A model generated the notes under the pieces. That model worked only from the letters and a program-made list of their open reading frames with translations, was not told the origin of the DNA and made no database searches. Shown one piece after another: positions 55,035 to 64,000 of a stretch of DNA of 64,000 nt. Location of the stretch: positions 1,860,001 to 1,924,000 of the forward strand of contig NZ_CP012543.1 of NCBI RefSeq assembly GCF_004803795.1, read 5' to 3'. The stretch is from Campylobacter rectus (GTDB lineage Bacteria; Campylobacterota; Campylobacteria; Campylobacterales; Campylobacteraceae). The position numbers and the translations under genes are program-made. Numbering within the stretch: position 1 is the stretch's first letter; each line of letters starts with the position of its first letter.

Positions 55035-55565
55035 TTATACTATCTTCTCGACTTGCGAATATAAAATTTCAACCGGAGTACTCCTGCCGAATATCGAAAC
55101 ATTTAGCCTTAGCTTTCCGTGTATCATATCGTACTCTTCTACTATGCCCGTAAAATTTGCGAAAGGCCCCTCGGTAATACGAACGTTTTCTCCGTTATCA
55201 AAGAAAATTTTCGGCTTAGGAGCGGCACGTTTTTGGACTTTTTCTAAAATCAAATTTATATCTTTTTCGCTTAAAGGCGTAGGTTTTTTCGCCTCGCCTA
55301 TAAATCTACCGACTTTCGGAAGAGATTGAATTTTGTGCCAAAGAGCGGTATCTAAATCAAGATGGGCAAAAGCATATCCCGGATAAAGACTTCTCTCGTT
55401 TATTTTTTTCTTACCGTTTTTGATTTCTATTACATCTTCGGTAGGAACTATGATCTCTTTTAGTTGTTCTTCTATATGATTATCTCTAACTAAATTTTCA
55501 ATAGCCCTTTTTACGCTCATTTCGCTGCCGGCATAAGTTTGAATCGCATACCATTTATGTGCCAT
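55035..55565 (-). CDS. nusG: Transcription termination/antitermination factor NusG
   Basis: Links RNA polymerase to Rho and the ribosome. 176 residues from ATG 55565 ([15 protein letters not shown]), with the NGN core [10 protein letters not shown] and C-terminal KOW motif with [14 protein letters not shown] second ATG one codon upstream is possible. It follows secE by nine bases, the usual secE-nusG-rplK order. Confidence 0.97.
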   Translation of the reverse strand: MAHKWYAIQTYAGSEMSVKRAIENLVRDNHIEEQLKEIIVPTEDVIEIKNGKKKINERSLYPGYAFAHLDLDTALWHKIQSLPKVGRFIGEAKKPTPLSEKDINLILEKVQKRAAPKPKIFFDNGENVRITEGPFANFTGIVEEYDMIHGKLRLNVSIFGRSTPVEILYSQVEKIV

Positions 55566-55574
55566 CATTCAACC

Positions 55575-55754
55575 TTAGATTAGCTTTGAAAGAGAGAAAG
55601 ACATAATCGCATCAACAAGAGCCAAAAAGAGCGAAACAATAGCTACTACGGCAAAAACTGTTATAAAAGCGTTTCTAATTTGCTCTTTGAGTGGAAAAAT
55701 TACCTTTCCGATCTCTGCGCGAGAAAGCTTTATATAATTTATCATTTTTTCCAT
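55575..55754 (-). CDS. secE: Preprotein translocase subunit SecE
   Basis: Stabilises SecY in the translocase. It is the short single-helix form (59 residues) found in many bacteria: a conserved amphipathic N-terminus with I-K-L-S-R-A-E-I-G-K-V-I-F-P and one membrane helix (A-F-I-T-V-F-A-V-V-A-I-V-S-L-F-L). ATG 55754 has AAAGGTTAAAA before it; the longer frame would run into the tRNA-Trp gene and is rejected. Confidence 0.95.
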   Translation of the reverse strand: MEKMINYIKLSRAEIGKVIFPLKEQIRNAFITVFAVVAIVSLFLALVDAIMSFSLSKLI

Positions 55755-55768
55755 TTTTAACCTTTTGA

Positions 55769-55844
55769 TGGCAGGGCAAGAGGGATTCGAACCCCCAACC
55801 ATTGGATTTGGAATCCAGCGCTCTACCGTTGGAGCTATTGCCCT
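55769..55844 (-). tRNA. tRNA-Trp (anticodon CCA)
   Basis: 76 bases with encoded CCA. Acceptor stem AGGGCAA / TTGCCCT, anticodon loop with CCA, T-arm with GGTTCGAATCC. It lies between rpmG and secE and is co-transcribed with them. Confidence 0.97.
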
Positions 55845-55852
55845 AAAAAGCC

Positions 55853-56023
55853 TTAGCTCTTTAACTTAACTTCTTTATGAACAGTATGTTTTTTTAATCT
55901 TGGGCAATATTTTTTTAATTCTAATTTTTCAGTCGTAGTCTTGCTGTTTTTTACTGTGGTGTAATTTATATCGCCTGATTCAGAACATTTAAGACCGACT
56001 TTTATTCTATTACCTTTTGCCAT
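55853..56023 (-). CDS. rpmG: 50S ribosomal protein L33
   Basis: 56 residues, starting [13 protein letters not shown] and containing [21 protein letters not shown], then K-H-T-V-H-K-E. One zinc-type Cys of the C+ form remains in each half (L-K-C-S and Y-C-P) but the second partner of each CxxC is missing, so this is the C- form. It lies between the tuf terminator and tRNA-Trp. Confidence 0.96.
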   Translation of the reverse strand: MAKGNRIKVGLKCSESGDINYTTVKNSKTTTEKLELKKYCPRLKKHTVHKEVKLKS

Positions 56024-56033
56024 AAATTCCCTT

Positions 56034-56059
56034 CAAAAAAGCGGAGAAAAATCTCCGCT
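56034..56059 (-). terminator. Terminator after tuf
   Basis: A perfect 8-bp stem AGCGGAGA / TCTCCGCT with a four-base loop, followed on the coding strand by TTTTTTG, 16 bases past the tuf stop. It lies immediately before rpmG, so it may be a partial attenuator between tuf and rpmG-trpT-secE. Confidence 0.9.
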
Positions 56060-56075
56060 AAAATATAAATTTAGA

Positions 56076-57275
56076 TTATGCTAGAATCTTAGAAACGACG
56101 CCTGAACCGACTGTTCTGCCGCCTTCGCGGATCGCAAAGCGAGTTCCTTCTTCAAGAGCAACCGGAGCGATAAGCTCAACGCTTATCTTTAAGTTATCGC
56201 CAGGCATAACCATCTCTGTTCCTTCCGGAAGAGTGATAGAACCGGTAACGTCGGTAGTTCTTACATAAAACTGCGGTCTATAGTTATTAAAGAATGGAGT
56301 ATGGCGTCCGCCTTCCTCTTTAGTTAAGATATAAACCTCTCCCTCAAATTTAGTGTGAGGAGTGATTGATTTAGGTTTGCAAAGAACCATACCGCGCTCA
56401 ACGTCTTCTTTTTTAGTGCCTCTTAGAAGAACGCCTACGTTATCGCCCGCTTCGCCTTGATCCATCTCTTTTCTGAACATCTCAACGCCGGTAACGGTAG
56501 TTGTTTGAGTATCGCGGATACCTACGATCTCGATAGTATCACCGACTTTTACGATACCTTTTTCGATTCTGCCGGTAACGACGGTGCCGCGACCGGAGAT
56601 AGAGAAAACGTCCTCAATAGGCATCAAGAAGTCTTTATCCGTTGCACGAACCGGAGTCGGGATATACTCGTCAACTTTAGCCATAAGCTCAAGAATTTTT
56701 GCAGACCACTCGCCTTCTGTTCCGGCTTTGGCTTCATTAAGAGCTTGAAGAGCAGAGCCTGCTACGATTGGAGTATCGTCACCAGGGAAATCATACTCGT
56801 TTAGAAGCTCGCGAATCTCCATCTCAACCAGCTCAAGAAGCTCGGCATCATCGACCATATCGGCTTTGTTCATAAAAACAACGATATACGGAACGCCTAC
56901 TTGGCGAGATAGCAAGATGTGCTCTCTAGTTTGTGGCATTGGGCCGTCAGCCGCAGAAACAACTAGGATAGCGCCGTCCATCTGAGCCGCACCGGTAATC
57001 ATATTTTTAACATAGTCGGCGTGACCCGGGCAGTCAACGTGCGCATAGTGGCGATTTTCGGTCTCGTACTCGATATGAGAAGTAGCGATGGTAATACCGC
57101 GCTCTTTTTCCTCTGGAGCGTTGTCGATATTATCATAGTCTTTTAGCTCGGCAAGACCTTTTCTTGAAAGAACAGCAGAAATTGCAGCTGTCAAAGTTGT
57201 TTTACCATGGTCAACGTGACCGATAGTACCGATGTTTACGTGTGGCTTGTTACGTGAAAATTTTTCTTTTGCCAT
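56076..57275 (-). CDS. tuf: Translation elongation factor Tu
   Basis: Delivers aminoacyl-tRNA to the ribosome. 399 residues. G1 G-H-V-D-H-G-K-T-T is at 18-26, G3 D-C-P-G-H-A-D-Y, and N-K-A-D (rather than the usual N-K-x-D second residue C/M) as G4. The C-terminal barrel domains include R-T-D-V-T-G and the end V-V-S-K-I-L-A. It is the single tuf seen, located downstream of four tRNA genes, as in the E. coli tufB locus. Confidence 0.98.
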   Translation of the reverse strand: MAKEKFSRNKPHVNIGTIGHVDHGKTTLTAAISAVLSRKGLAELKDYDNIDNAPEEKERGITIATSHIEYETENRHYAHVDCPGHADYVKNMITGAAQMDGAILVVSAADGPMPQTREHILLSRQVGVPYIVVFMNKADMVDDAELLELVEMEIRELLNEYDFPGDDTPIVAGSALQALNEAKAGTEGEWSAKILELMAKVDEYIPTPVRATDKDFLMPIEDVFSISGRGTVVTGRIEKGIVKVGDTIEIVGIRDTQTTTVTGVEMFRKEMDQGEAGDNVGVLLRGTKKEDVERGMVLCKPKSITPHTKFEGEVYILTKEEGGRHTPFFNNYRPQFYVRTTDVTGSITLPEGTEMVMPGDNLKISVELIAPVALEEGTRFAIREGGRTVGSGVVSKILA

Positions 57276-57336
57276 CTCTTCCTCCGTAATGATATTTGCA
57301 ATTCAAATTTATGCTTAATTTTTTCTCTAAAATCCG

Positions 57337-57411
<75 letters not shown>

Positions 57412-57544
57412 GTTACAAACGCTTGGCGTTAGAGAATTTTTTAAAAGCATAAACAACTAAATGAAATTAAAAAGGTGTGCCGTAGAAAATGCATAAAATT
57501 TAACATTTTTATCATCTTACAGCTCCCAGTTTAGTTCCAAAATC

Positions 57545-57621
57545 TGGAGCGGGAAACGGGGCTCGAACCCGCGACCCTCAGCTTGGAAGGCTGATGCTCT
57601 AGCCAACTGAGCTACTCCCGC
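57545..57621 (-). tRNA. tRNA-Gly (anticodon TCC)
   Basis: 77 bases. Acceptor GCGGGAG / TTCCCGC, anticodon loop CTTCCAA between TCAGC/GCTGA, T-arm GGGTTCGAGCCC, encoded CCA. Confidence 0.97.
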
Positions 57622-57629
57622 GCGTAGCA

Positions 57630-57714
<85 letters not shown>

Positions 57715-57771
57715 CTATTTTTAAAAATAAATGCTTTGTAATGGTATTTCTGGTCAAACACTGTTATGAAA

Positions 57772-57847
57772 TGGAGCTGGTGGACGGACTTGAACCGCCG
57801 ACCCACTGCTTACAAGGCAGTAGCTCTACCAACTGAGCTACACCAGC
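57772..57847 (-). tRNA. tRNA-Thr (anticodon TGT)
   Basis: 76 bases. Acceptor GCTGGTG / CACCAGC with paired 3' arm CCACCAGC, anticodon stem ACTGC/GCAGT with loop CTTGTAA, T-arm GGTTCAAGTCC, encoded CCA. First in the run; its promoter lies in 57848-57911. Confidence 0.97.
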
Positions 57848-57911
57848 ATCCTGATTTGTGAAAGTTGGATTATATCCCAATTTCTCTTTAAAGTCAAGGT
57901 TTTTGAGAAAT

Positions 57912-58520
57912 TTATTCCATTTTTTGCATTAATAAAATCAAATTTATCCTATCTTTTGCGCCGGTTTTTTCAAAAATCGTGCCAACGTGCGCTTTTACCG
58001 TCCTTACCGTTATTTGTAAAATTTCGCCGATTTCTTGATTAGTTAAGCCTTTATAGACTAGTTGCGCTATCTCTTTTTCTTTATTTGTTAGATTTTCTAA
58101 TAAATTTGACGAATTTGACGGCAAGATTTCCTTCGTCATCATTTGTATCATATTTTGAATAAATTCCGGATAGAGCCAAACCTCGCCTCTTTCTATCGCT
58201 TCAAGCGCATCTTTAAAATGCACCTCAAGCATACGCGCATTTGCATAGCCTTTTGCGCCCAGACGCAAAAATTCTCTACCTTCGCTAAATTTAGGCTCGT
58301 GAGAAAGTATTAAAATTTTAATATCTTCCACTGCGCCCAAAAGCTCTCTTGCTTCTTTGTCGGCATCCCAAATATCCACGCAAACGACATCGTAGTCTTT
58401 GCTGTAAGCAAACTCTAAAAATTTATCTTTTTGTCGCGTCGTCGTGACGTCTTTTCCTGCCAGTTTTTCTTTTATTTCGTCTATTACGGCTATATTTCCA
58501 GAATACGCCAAAACTCTCAT
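57912..58520 (-). CDS. LuxR/NarL-type DNA-binding response regulator
   Basis: 202 residues. The N-terminal receiver-like domain (about 1-110) has V-V-C-V-D-I-W at the usual phospho-acceptor Asp position and the K-G-Y-A-N-A-R end. A linker (about 110-140) leads to a C-terminal GerE helix-turn-helix: L-T-N-K-E-K-E-I-A-Q-L-V-Y-K-G-L-T-N-Q-E-I-G and V-R-T-V-K-A-H-V-G-T-I-F-E-K-T-G. ATG 58520 follows AGGGG seven bases upstream; the TTG two codons earlier is less likely. It is last in the secretion operon, 10 bases after the HlyD-family gene, so it may control adhesin or secretion genes. No histidine kinase is seen. Confidence 0.87.
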   Translation of the reverse strand: MRVLAYSGNIAVIDEIKEKLAGKDVTTTRQKDKFLEFAYSKDYDVVCVDIWDADKEARELLGAVEDIKILILSHEPKFSEGREFLRLGAKGYANARMLEVHFKDALEAIERGEVWLYPEFIQNMIQMMTKEILPSNSSNLLENLTNKEKEIAQLVYKGLTNQEIGEILQITVRTVKAHVGTIFEKTGAKDRINLILLMQKME

Positions 58521-58530
58521 CTGCAAACCC

Positions 58531-59940
58531 CTATCGTTCTCTTAAAGCGTTTTGTTTAGCCTTTAATATCGGCTTTAACAAATAATCAAACACCGTTTTT
58601 TTGCCGGTTATAATGTCGGCGCTAGCTATCATACCAACCTTTATGCGAAGCGGCTTATTTTCGCTTCCAAGGTAGTTTTTATCGGTTTTTATCCTGACCA
58701 GATAGTAGCTCTCGCCCGTTTTTTCGTTCGTTTCCGTATCGGCCGATATTTGAGTCACTTCGCCCTCTAAGCCGCCGTATATCGCAAAGTCGTAAGCGGT
58801 AAGCTTAACCATCGCTTTTAGTCCTTGTCGCAAAAACGCTACGTCTGCGGGCCTTACTTTTACCTCGGCTATCAAATTATCTTCGACCGGAACTATCTCG
58901 GCGATATCCATACCGGGCTTTATGACGCCCGAGACCGTATTTACCATCAGTTTGCTCACTATGCCGTCCACGGGCGAGCGCACGAGCGTCCTTTCAACTT
59001 TGTCGCTTAAATTTACCTGGCTTTCGTTTAGTCTAGAAATTTCAGCCGAAACTTCGTTAAATTCTTTTTTCGCGCTGTTTTGAAAAGCAAGCTTGGCCTC
59101 GGTTATTTTATTTTCCACCTCTTTTATCGTAGACTGCACCCTAGGGACAGAGAGTTTTGCCGCGCTTAGTTCGCCTCTTAGATCGTTTACGCGCCTTTGA
59201 AGCTGCAGGTATTCAACCTCGCTCACCAGCCCTTTTCTAAATAACGGCTCGGTTATCTGCTTCTCTTTTTGTAGTAGATTGTAGCTGCTTTGAGTCTGGT
59301 CGATCTTGCTCTCGAGCTCCCTTAGCTCGCTTTGGCGCTGCTTTATCTGCTCCTCTAGGATGCCGATTTGCTCCCTTAGCCGCGCTTTGTTCGTATCATA
59401 AAGGCTCTTTTCAAATCCTACGAATCGGTCATAGTCCTTATCTCCCGTCTCTCTGGTATCAAATTCCTCGTCGTTTGACTCGGCGTAGAGGCGCAGGTAC
59501 TTCGCCTGGAGTTCGTTTAGTCTAAATTTGGACTCGCCATATACGCTAGAGAAGCTCTTGTCGTCGATTTTTAGCAAAATTTGATTTTTCTTTACTTCGT
59601 CTCCCGCATGAACGTAAATTTCCTCTATTATGCCGCCTTCTAAATTTTGCACGATCTGATTTTTGCCCGACGGGATTATCTTGCCGCTGCCGCGCGTGAT
59701 CTCGTCTATCTGCGCAAACGACGCCCAAACTACGAGCCAAAAAACGGTTATGGCAACGATGTATAAAATTTTCCTAGACCCCGACGGCGCCTTGGCTAGC
59801 ACCGCTTCAGAGAGGCTCGACATAAAGCGAAGGTCGTTAGCGTCGTAGTTTTTAGACTGGATGATCTTTTTTATATTTTGAGTCGAAGCTTTTAAATTTC
59901 GCCCGATATTTTCTTGAATCTCTAAATTTTTCTTATCCAT
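58531..59940 (-). CDS. Type I secretion membrane fusion protein (HlyD/LapC-like)
   Basis: The periplasmic adaptor that links the inner-membrane ABC transporter to a TolC-type pore. 469 residues: a cytosolic tail of about 55, one membrane helix (I-L-Y-I-V-A-I-T-V-F-W-L-V-V-W-A-S-F-A, about 57-77), R-G-S-G-K-I-I-P-S-G-K-N-Q-I-V-Q-N-L-E-G-G-I-I beginning the lipoyl domain, a long coiled coil (about 145-300), then V-R-S-P-V-D-G-I-V and a beta-barrel end. Five bases separate it from the upstream ABC gene. The pore and the adhesin are not in the window. Confidence 0.92.
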   Translation of the reverse strand: MDKKNLEIQENIGRNLKASTQNIKKIIQSKNYDANDLRFMSSLSEAVLAKAPSGSRKILYIVAITVFWLVVWASFAQIDEITRGSGKIIPSGKNQIVQNLEGGIIEEIYVHAGDEVKKNQILLKIDDKSFSSVYGESKFRLNELQAKYLRLYAESNDEEFDTRETGDKDYDRFVGFEKSLYDTNKARLREQIGILEEQIKQRQSELRELESKIDQTQSSYNLLQKEKQITEPLFRKGLVSEVEYLQLQRRVNDLRGELSAAKLSVPRVQSTIKEVENKITEAKLAFQNSAKKEFNEVSAEISRLNESQVNLSDKVERTLVRSPVDGIVSKLMVNTVSGVIKPGMDIAEIVPVEDNLIAEVKVRPADVAFLRQGLKAMVKLTAYDFAIYGGLEGEVTQISADTETNEKTGESYYLVRIKTDKNYLGSENKPLRIKVGMIASADIITGKKTVFDYLLKPILKAKQNALRER

Positions 59941-59945
59941 GCTCG

Positions 59946-62075
59946 CTACTTTCCGCCAAGCTTGGCTAAAATTTCATCCCTCGGTCCGTCTAGCAATATC
60001 TTGCCGCTATCGACGACGATGAGCCTATCTACCAGCTCGAGCAGAGATGTTTTGTGCGTGATGAGCAGCATCGTTTTGTTTTTCGTGTTAAATTTGAGAT
60101 TGTTTTTTAGCTTATTTTCCACGCTGCTATCAAGAGAATTGGTCGGCTCGTCGAGCAATATGATCGGACTATCCAGCAAAAAGGCGCGCGCTACGGCGAT
60201 AGCTTGACGCTGTCCACCGCTTATGCCCTCGCCGCGCTCGAGTACCGGCATATCAAAACCCAGCGGATGCGCGTCTACGTATTCATCCACGCCGCTAACC
60301 TTAGCCGCGCGGATGATCTGCATATCATCGACGTGCGGGGCTTTATAGACGATATTTGCCCTTACGGTGCCTTTAAACAAAACCACGTCTTGCGGGACGT
60401 AGCCGATATTTCGGCGCAAGTCGGCGGGGTCGATTTGATTTATGTCGATGCCGTCTATCAGGATCGAGCCCTCGCTCGGCGAATAAAGCCCCAAAATAAG
60501 CTTTTCGATAGTGGTTTTTCCCGATCCGTTTCTACCGATGATACCTACCTTTTCGCCTGCATTTATCGTAAAATTTACCCTATCTAGCGAGGCTTTGGTG
60601 CTTTCCGGATAGGTAAAGCTTACGTTTTTAAACTCGATCTTGCCGTTAAAGGTGTTTCGGCGGACGAATTTTTTACCTTCGGGACGCTCGACGGGCATCT
60701 GCATTATCTTTTTTAGGCTCTCGTAGGCCGCTCTAGTCTGTTCGTAGCTTGCCAGCAGGCTCGCAAACTGCCCCATCGGAGCGATAGCGCGCGAGCTAAG
60801 CATCACGGCCGCGATAAGGCCGCCCATCGTGAGCTTGGTGTCTTGTATCATATAAACGCCAAAGACGATAATGCCGACCGTATTTAGCTGCACGAGAAAA
60901 GACGTAACGGTATTTATCGAGGCCGAGATCATTTTTGATTTTATGCTTTTGTTGGCTATCTCGCCGGTGGCCTCTTCCCAGTTCCACTGCACGTTTCCGG
61001 TCGCGCCCATAGTTTTTATCGTCTCGAGACCGTTTAGCGTCTCGATCAAAATTCCGTTTTTCTTCGCGCTAGCCTCGAAAGTGCTTTTTATGCTGGTTTG
61101 GAGCGGATTTTTGATAAAAAGCGTATAGCAAAGCACGGCCGCCATAAAAAATAGCGGCACGACCACCAAATAGCCGGCGATAAAATAAGTAATCAGCAAA
61201 AACAAAATCGCAAACGGCAGGTCGATGAGAACGGCCAAGGTGCTTGAAGTGAAAAAATTTCTAACCGTGTCAAATTCGCGCAAGTTATTGGCAAACGAGC
61301 CGACCGATTTTGGTTTGACACAGAGCTTTATATCCATTACTCGCTCAAAAAGCAACGAGCTCATAATAATGTCGCTTTTCTTGCCCGCAACGTCGAGAAA
61401 ATACGTGCGTATAAATTTTAAAAACAGATCGATAAGATAAACCACGCCCACGCCAAGAGCCAGCACCCAAAGCGTCTCTACGGCGTTATTCGGCACGACT
61501 CGGTCGTAAACATTCATCGTAAAAAGCGGGCTGGCTAAAACGAATAAATTTATCACTATACTAGCTACGATAACGTCGATGTAAATTTTCCTCGAGCGCT
61601 TTAGCGTGCCCCAAAACCAATGGCTGGTTTTCGTATCTATCAAATTTGGCTTATTATCCTCGGGGATAAATTCGCGCTTTAGCAGGTAGCTATAGCCCAG
61701 ATACTCCTCTTTTAGCTTTTCGATTTCTATCAAATTTGAGCCGTTTGGCATATCCGGAGTTATGATTTTAGCGTGCGTTTTGCCCTCAAAACTCTCTAAT
61801 ATACAAGCCTTTTTGCCGCGCAAAAGCAGGATGCAAGGCAGCACCAAGGGCGAGATATCCTCCATTCTTTTATTTACCAAATTTGAAATAAACCCCGCTC
61901 TAGCCGCCGCTCTGGTAAAAAGCGACTTCGAACCGCTTAGAGAAAAAAGCTCGATATCTTCGTTTTCGTTCGTCGGCAACCCCGCTACTAACGCATCGGC
62001 GGTATAGGGGTTGTTGTGTAGCTTGGTAAATATCACCAAACAATCAAGCAGTTCGTCGTTTTTCTTTTCTTGCAT
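59946..62075 (-). CDS. Type I secretion ABC transporter/permease (LapB-like)
   Basis: A 709-residue inner-membrane exporter. Residues about 1-135 form a C39-like domain that begins L-L-D-C-L-V-I-F-T-K-L and resembles the degenerate, non-proteolytic domain of LapB-type adhesin exporters. Residues about 155-440 carry six helices. The nucleotide-binding domain has Walker A G-I-I-G-R-N-G-S-G-K-T-T, signature G-I-S-G-G-Q-R-Q, Walker B I-I-L-L-D-E-P-T and switch L-L-I-T-H. Such exporters move very large repeat-rich or RTX adhesins. It starts three bases after the LapD-like gene and ends five bases before the adaptor. Confidence 0.92.
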   Translation of the reverse strand: MQEKKNDELLDCLVIFTKLHNNPYTADALVAGLPTNENEDIELFSLSGSKSLFTRAAARAGFISNLVNKRMEDISPLVLPCILLLRGKKACILESFEGKTHAKIITPDMPNGSNLIEIEKLKEEYLGYSYLLKREFIPEDNKPNLIDTKTSHWFWGTLKRSRKIYIDVIVASIVINLFVLASPLFTMNVYDRVVPNNAVETLWVLALGVGVVYLIDLFLKFIRTYFLDVAGKKSDIIMSSLLFERVMDIKLCVKPKSVGSFANNLREFDTVRNFFTSSTLAVLIDLPFAILFLLITYFIAGYLVVVPLFFMAAVLCYTLFIKNPLQTSIKSTFEASAKKNGILIETLNGLETIKTMGATGNVQWNWEEATGEIANKSIKSKMISASINTVTSFLVQLNTVGIIVFGVYMIQDTKLTMGGLIAAVMLSSRAIAPMGQFASLLASYEQTRAAYESLKKIMQMPVERPEGKKFVRRNTFNGKIEFKNVSFTYPESTKASLDRVNFTINAGEKVGIIGRNGSGKTTIEKLILGLYSPSEGSILIDGIDINQIDPADLRRNIGYVPQDVVLFKGTVRANIVYKAPHVDDMQIIRAAKVSGVDEYVDAHPLGFDMPVLERGEGISGGQRQAIAVARAFLLDSPIILLDEPTNSLDSSVENKLKNNLKFNTKNKTMLLITHKTSLLELVDRLIVVDSGKILLDGPRDEILAKLGGK

Positions 62076-62078
62076 TTT

Positions 62079-64000
62079 TTATCCGATATTTTCTATTTCA
62101 GATATGAGAATTCCTTGCATAGAGTTGATTTGCAAATTTTGCAAATTTTGCTTTTGCTCATCGTTTTCTACACCCGTAGCTATGATCTTTACGCCCCTAC
62201 TCATCATCATCGCTTCAAACCAGCTTCTTTGCTCGGACGCCTCCCCGCCCAAAAAGTCTATCAAATTCGCCGCCGGAATTTTGACGTAATCGGGATTAAC
62301 CGCGCTAAGTCTTTCGATACTTTTGGCGTCAAATCCGAAATGATCCAGCCCAAAGCCAAATCCCAGCGAGCGTAGCCTTTGATGAAACCCGACGAGTACT
62401 GCCGTGTCGATGTCGTCTTTGTTCGGGATTTCGATGTAAATTTTAGCCGAGGCGTATTGTTTTATCTTTTTAAGCGCGTTTTCAAACTCGTTAAAATGTT
62501 GAGCGGAGCTTAAAATATCTTTGCCTAAATTTATCGCGTATTGCATCTTTTCAAGCATACCGCCTCTTAGCATATCGGCAAATTTATTTAAAACGTAAAG
62601 GTCGATCTCGACGGTCATCTTGATTTCATTTACCATCGGCATAAAGTAGCTCGCTATCTGCCATCTGCCCTCGCTATCGACAAGCCTTATATACAGTTCG
62701 CGGTGCACCAATTCAGCAAAATCCGACTCCACTTTTTGTCCGGCGAATTTAAACATACCGTTTTTAAGCGAGGTTTCGATGAGCTCCTTGTACTGCTCTT
62801 TTCCGAGTACGATTTCTTTGTCGCTCTTGTAAATTAACGAGGCGAAATTTTTGCCCTCTTTGGCTCTAGCCAGCGTGATGTCAGCCGTTGTCAGCACGTC
62901 TTTTAGCGGAGTCTTTGGACCGTAAGGCACGATCGCCGCAAAAACGGGATGCTTATCCATATCTACGTTAAATTTGATAAATTCTTCTTTTATCGTTAGC
63001 AAAATTTTATCGGTCAAATTTTTAGCGTTTTGCGTCGTTAAATTTGGAGATACGATGATAAAATCATCCTCGTTTAATCTGGCGCGCAACATACCTAGCG
63101 CATTTTGAGATATTATAGACGCGATACTTTTTATCAATTTTTGTTGCCCGTTAAAGCCGATTTCTTGTTTTAGATCTCGCAAATCTTTACATGTTATCAT
63201 CGATGCCGCGCCGCTTGAATACTCTTCGCTCGAAATATATTCCTTAAAGTTATTTTGCAAATACCTTCTGTTAAAAAGCACGGTTTGCTCGTCTTTATAA
63301 AGCAGCTCTTCGTATTTGCTAAGCGTCTTCGCACTTTGTTCAAATACGTCTTTAACGCGCGTTATCATCACGTTCATAGCTAAAACTATCTGCCTGACAT
63401 CGACCGTAAAAGGGATTTTTTCTTGTAAAATAAAGCTGTTTTGCAATATGGCTTCGGCTTGTTTTTGCACCTTTTTAAGCGGTATAAAAATCGCCTTTAC
63501 GCCCAAATAACTGATAAGCAGCGCCGTTATCGACATCGCAAGAAGCACGTAAAATACATTTTGAACGATATTGTAAAGCTCGTAATAAGCAATGCCCGTA
63601 TTGCTTTGCACGTGAAGGGTACCGAATTTATTCCAGCCTATCATTATCTCGCTCTGCGCCACGGGAGCCTCGAGTTTTACGTTATTTACGAACCATTTTG
63701 GCACGCTATTTACGACCAGAGGTTGCGAGCTTTCTATCAGAGTCTCGCCCTCCAGCCCCGTTAGCTTTATCATTGGGTAATATCCGCTGTCAAATACCGA
63801 ATTTATCATCGTCTGAGCGCCCGATAAATCTTTCGGATTTGTTACCGAGGCTATCGCAAGGCCAAGCGAATTTGCCGTATGTTTAGCGTTGGTGCCCAGC
63901 TGAGAAACGATGTAGTTGTTTATCGTACTAAAATTTAAAATCCCGACTGCTACGAAAATAAGCAGCATAAAGGAGATTATCGCCAGCATTATTTGTTTTA
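62079..64000 (-). CDS. LapD-like c-di-GMP receptor, 5' end outside window
   Basis: At least 636 residues; the frame is open to the window edge (K-Q-I before the first Met), so a few N-terminal residues are missing and the Met at 63989 is internal. A membrane helix (about 1-20) is followed by a periplasmic LapD/MoxY-type domain to about residue 155, a second helix (about 155-180), a HAMP region, then GGDEF- and EAL-like domains. The GGDEF site reads L-N-E-D-D-F and the EAL site is replaced by E-L-Y-I-R-L, so both are probably catalytically inactive and c-di-GMP-binding, as in LapD. LapD holds the periplasmic protease LapG and thereby controls adhesin release. It leads the type I secretion operon. 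Confidence 0.88.
   Translation of the reverse strand, partial: KQIMLAIISFMLLIFVAVGILNFSTINNYIVSQLGTNAKHTANSLGLAIASVTNPKDLSGAQTMINSVFDSGYYPMIKLTGLEGETLIESSQPLVVNSVPKWFVNNVKLEAPVAQSEIMIGWNKFGTLHVQSNTGIAYYELYNIVQNVFYVLLAMSITALLISYLGVKAIFIPLKKVQKQAEAILQNSFILQEKIPFTVDVRQIVLAMNVMITRVKDVFEQSAKTLSKYEELLYKDEQTVLFNRRYLQNNFKEYISSEEYSSGAASMITCKDLRDLKQEIGFNGQQKLIKSIASIISQNALGMLRARLNEDDFIIVSPNLTTQNAKNLTDKILLTIKEEFIKFNVDMDKHPVFAAIVPYGPKTPLKDVLTTADITLARAKEGKNFASLIYKSDKEIVLGKEQYKELIETSLKNGMFKFAGQKVESDFAELVHRELYIRLVDSEGRWQIASYFMPMVNEIKMTVEIDLYVLNKFADMLRGGMLEKMQYAINLGKDILSSAQHFNEFENALKKIKQYASAKIYIEIPNKDDIDTAVLVGFHQRLRSLGFGFGLDHFGFDAKSIERLSAVNPDYVKIPAANLIDFLGGEASEQRSWFEAMMMSRGVKIIATGVENDEQKQNLQNLQINSMQGILISEIENIG

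Noticed and set aside
55755-55802. N-terminal extension of SecE
   Set aside because: It would lie inside the tRNA-Trp gene and adds 16 residues absent from the family; the RBS supports ATG 55754.

Overview
The window is from an epsilonproteobacterial chromosome, almost certainly a Campylobacter of the mid-GC oral group (C. rectus / showae / curvus / gracilis type). Three things point there. The block argS-tatA-gmk-acidic protein-fliR-ABC ATPase-tsf-rpsB has the same order as in C. jejuni. A dba-dsbI pair and a petABC operon with a diheme cytochrome c1 are present. The word AAATTT is extremely frequent. The species assignment is inference. Nearly all genes lie on the minus strand; the main plus-strand genes are the rsfS tail, the sigma-54-linked small gene, mnmG, petABC and a small AT-rich cargo.

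Layout. 1-4.2 kb: the 3' end of rsfS, then three genes with broken frames (a beta-propeller-like protein, a Tat-exported aldo/keto reductase, a YpfJ-type zinc metallopeptidase). 4.4-13.6 kb: the conserved argS-to-rpsB block, interrupted by a Sel1-repeat secreted protein whose promoter contains a G10 tract next to an A12 tract. 14.2-19.2 kb: iadA, pgeF, ribE and small unknown genes separated by long AAATTT-rich spacers. 19.3-23.2 kb: gene debris, including a decayed HydN-like ferredoxin, a membrane-protein tail and a diverged mnmG fragment, with two intact unknown genes between them; one of these has a good sigma-54 promoter. 23.2-31.7 kb: dsbI-dba, mnmG, a membrane protein, a VOC protein and petABC. 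31.7-33.2 kb: a small AT-rich island with a CPCC-family gene, a GNAT acetyltransferase and remnants. 33.3-37.6 kb: accA-fabF-acpP-fabG, then tag with a MmcQ/YjbR-family gene. 37.6-40.3 kb: structured non-coding DNA, a Tat-exported flavoprotein reductase and tRNA-Arg. 40.4-57.9 kb: the translation/transcription superoperon. In transcription order this is tRNA-Thr, -Tyr, -Gly, -Thr, tuf, rpmG, tRNA-Trp, secE, nusG, rplKAJL, rpoBC, then doxX, rpsL, rpsG and fusA. 57.9-64 kb: a tight operon of a LapD-like c-di-GMP receptor (cut by the window edge), a LapB-like type I secretion ABC transporter, its HlyD-family adaptor and a LuxR-type regulator.

How the genes work together. Much of the window is housekeeping: translation, transcription, fatty-acid synthesis, respiration through the cytochrome bc1 complex, Tat export and disulfide formation. 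TatA here fits the presence of several Tat substrates in the window (Rieske PetA, the flavoprotein reductase, the decayed aldo/keto reductase). The surface or accessory functions most worth following are the Lap-type secretion operon, the probably phase-variable Sel1 protein and the sigma-54-controlled small protein. Confirmed pseudogenes sit beside intact essential genes such as rpoB and rpoC, so the frameshifts are more likely real decay than general sequencing error, at least where key cysteines are also lost.
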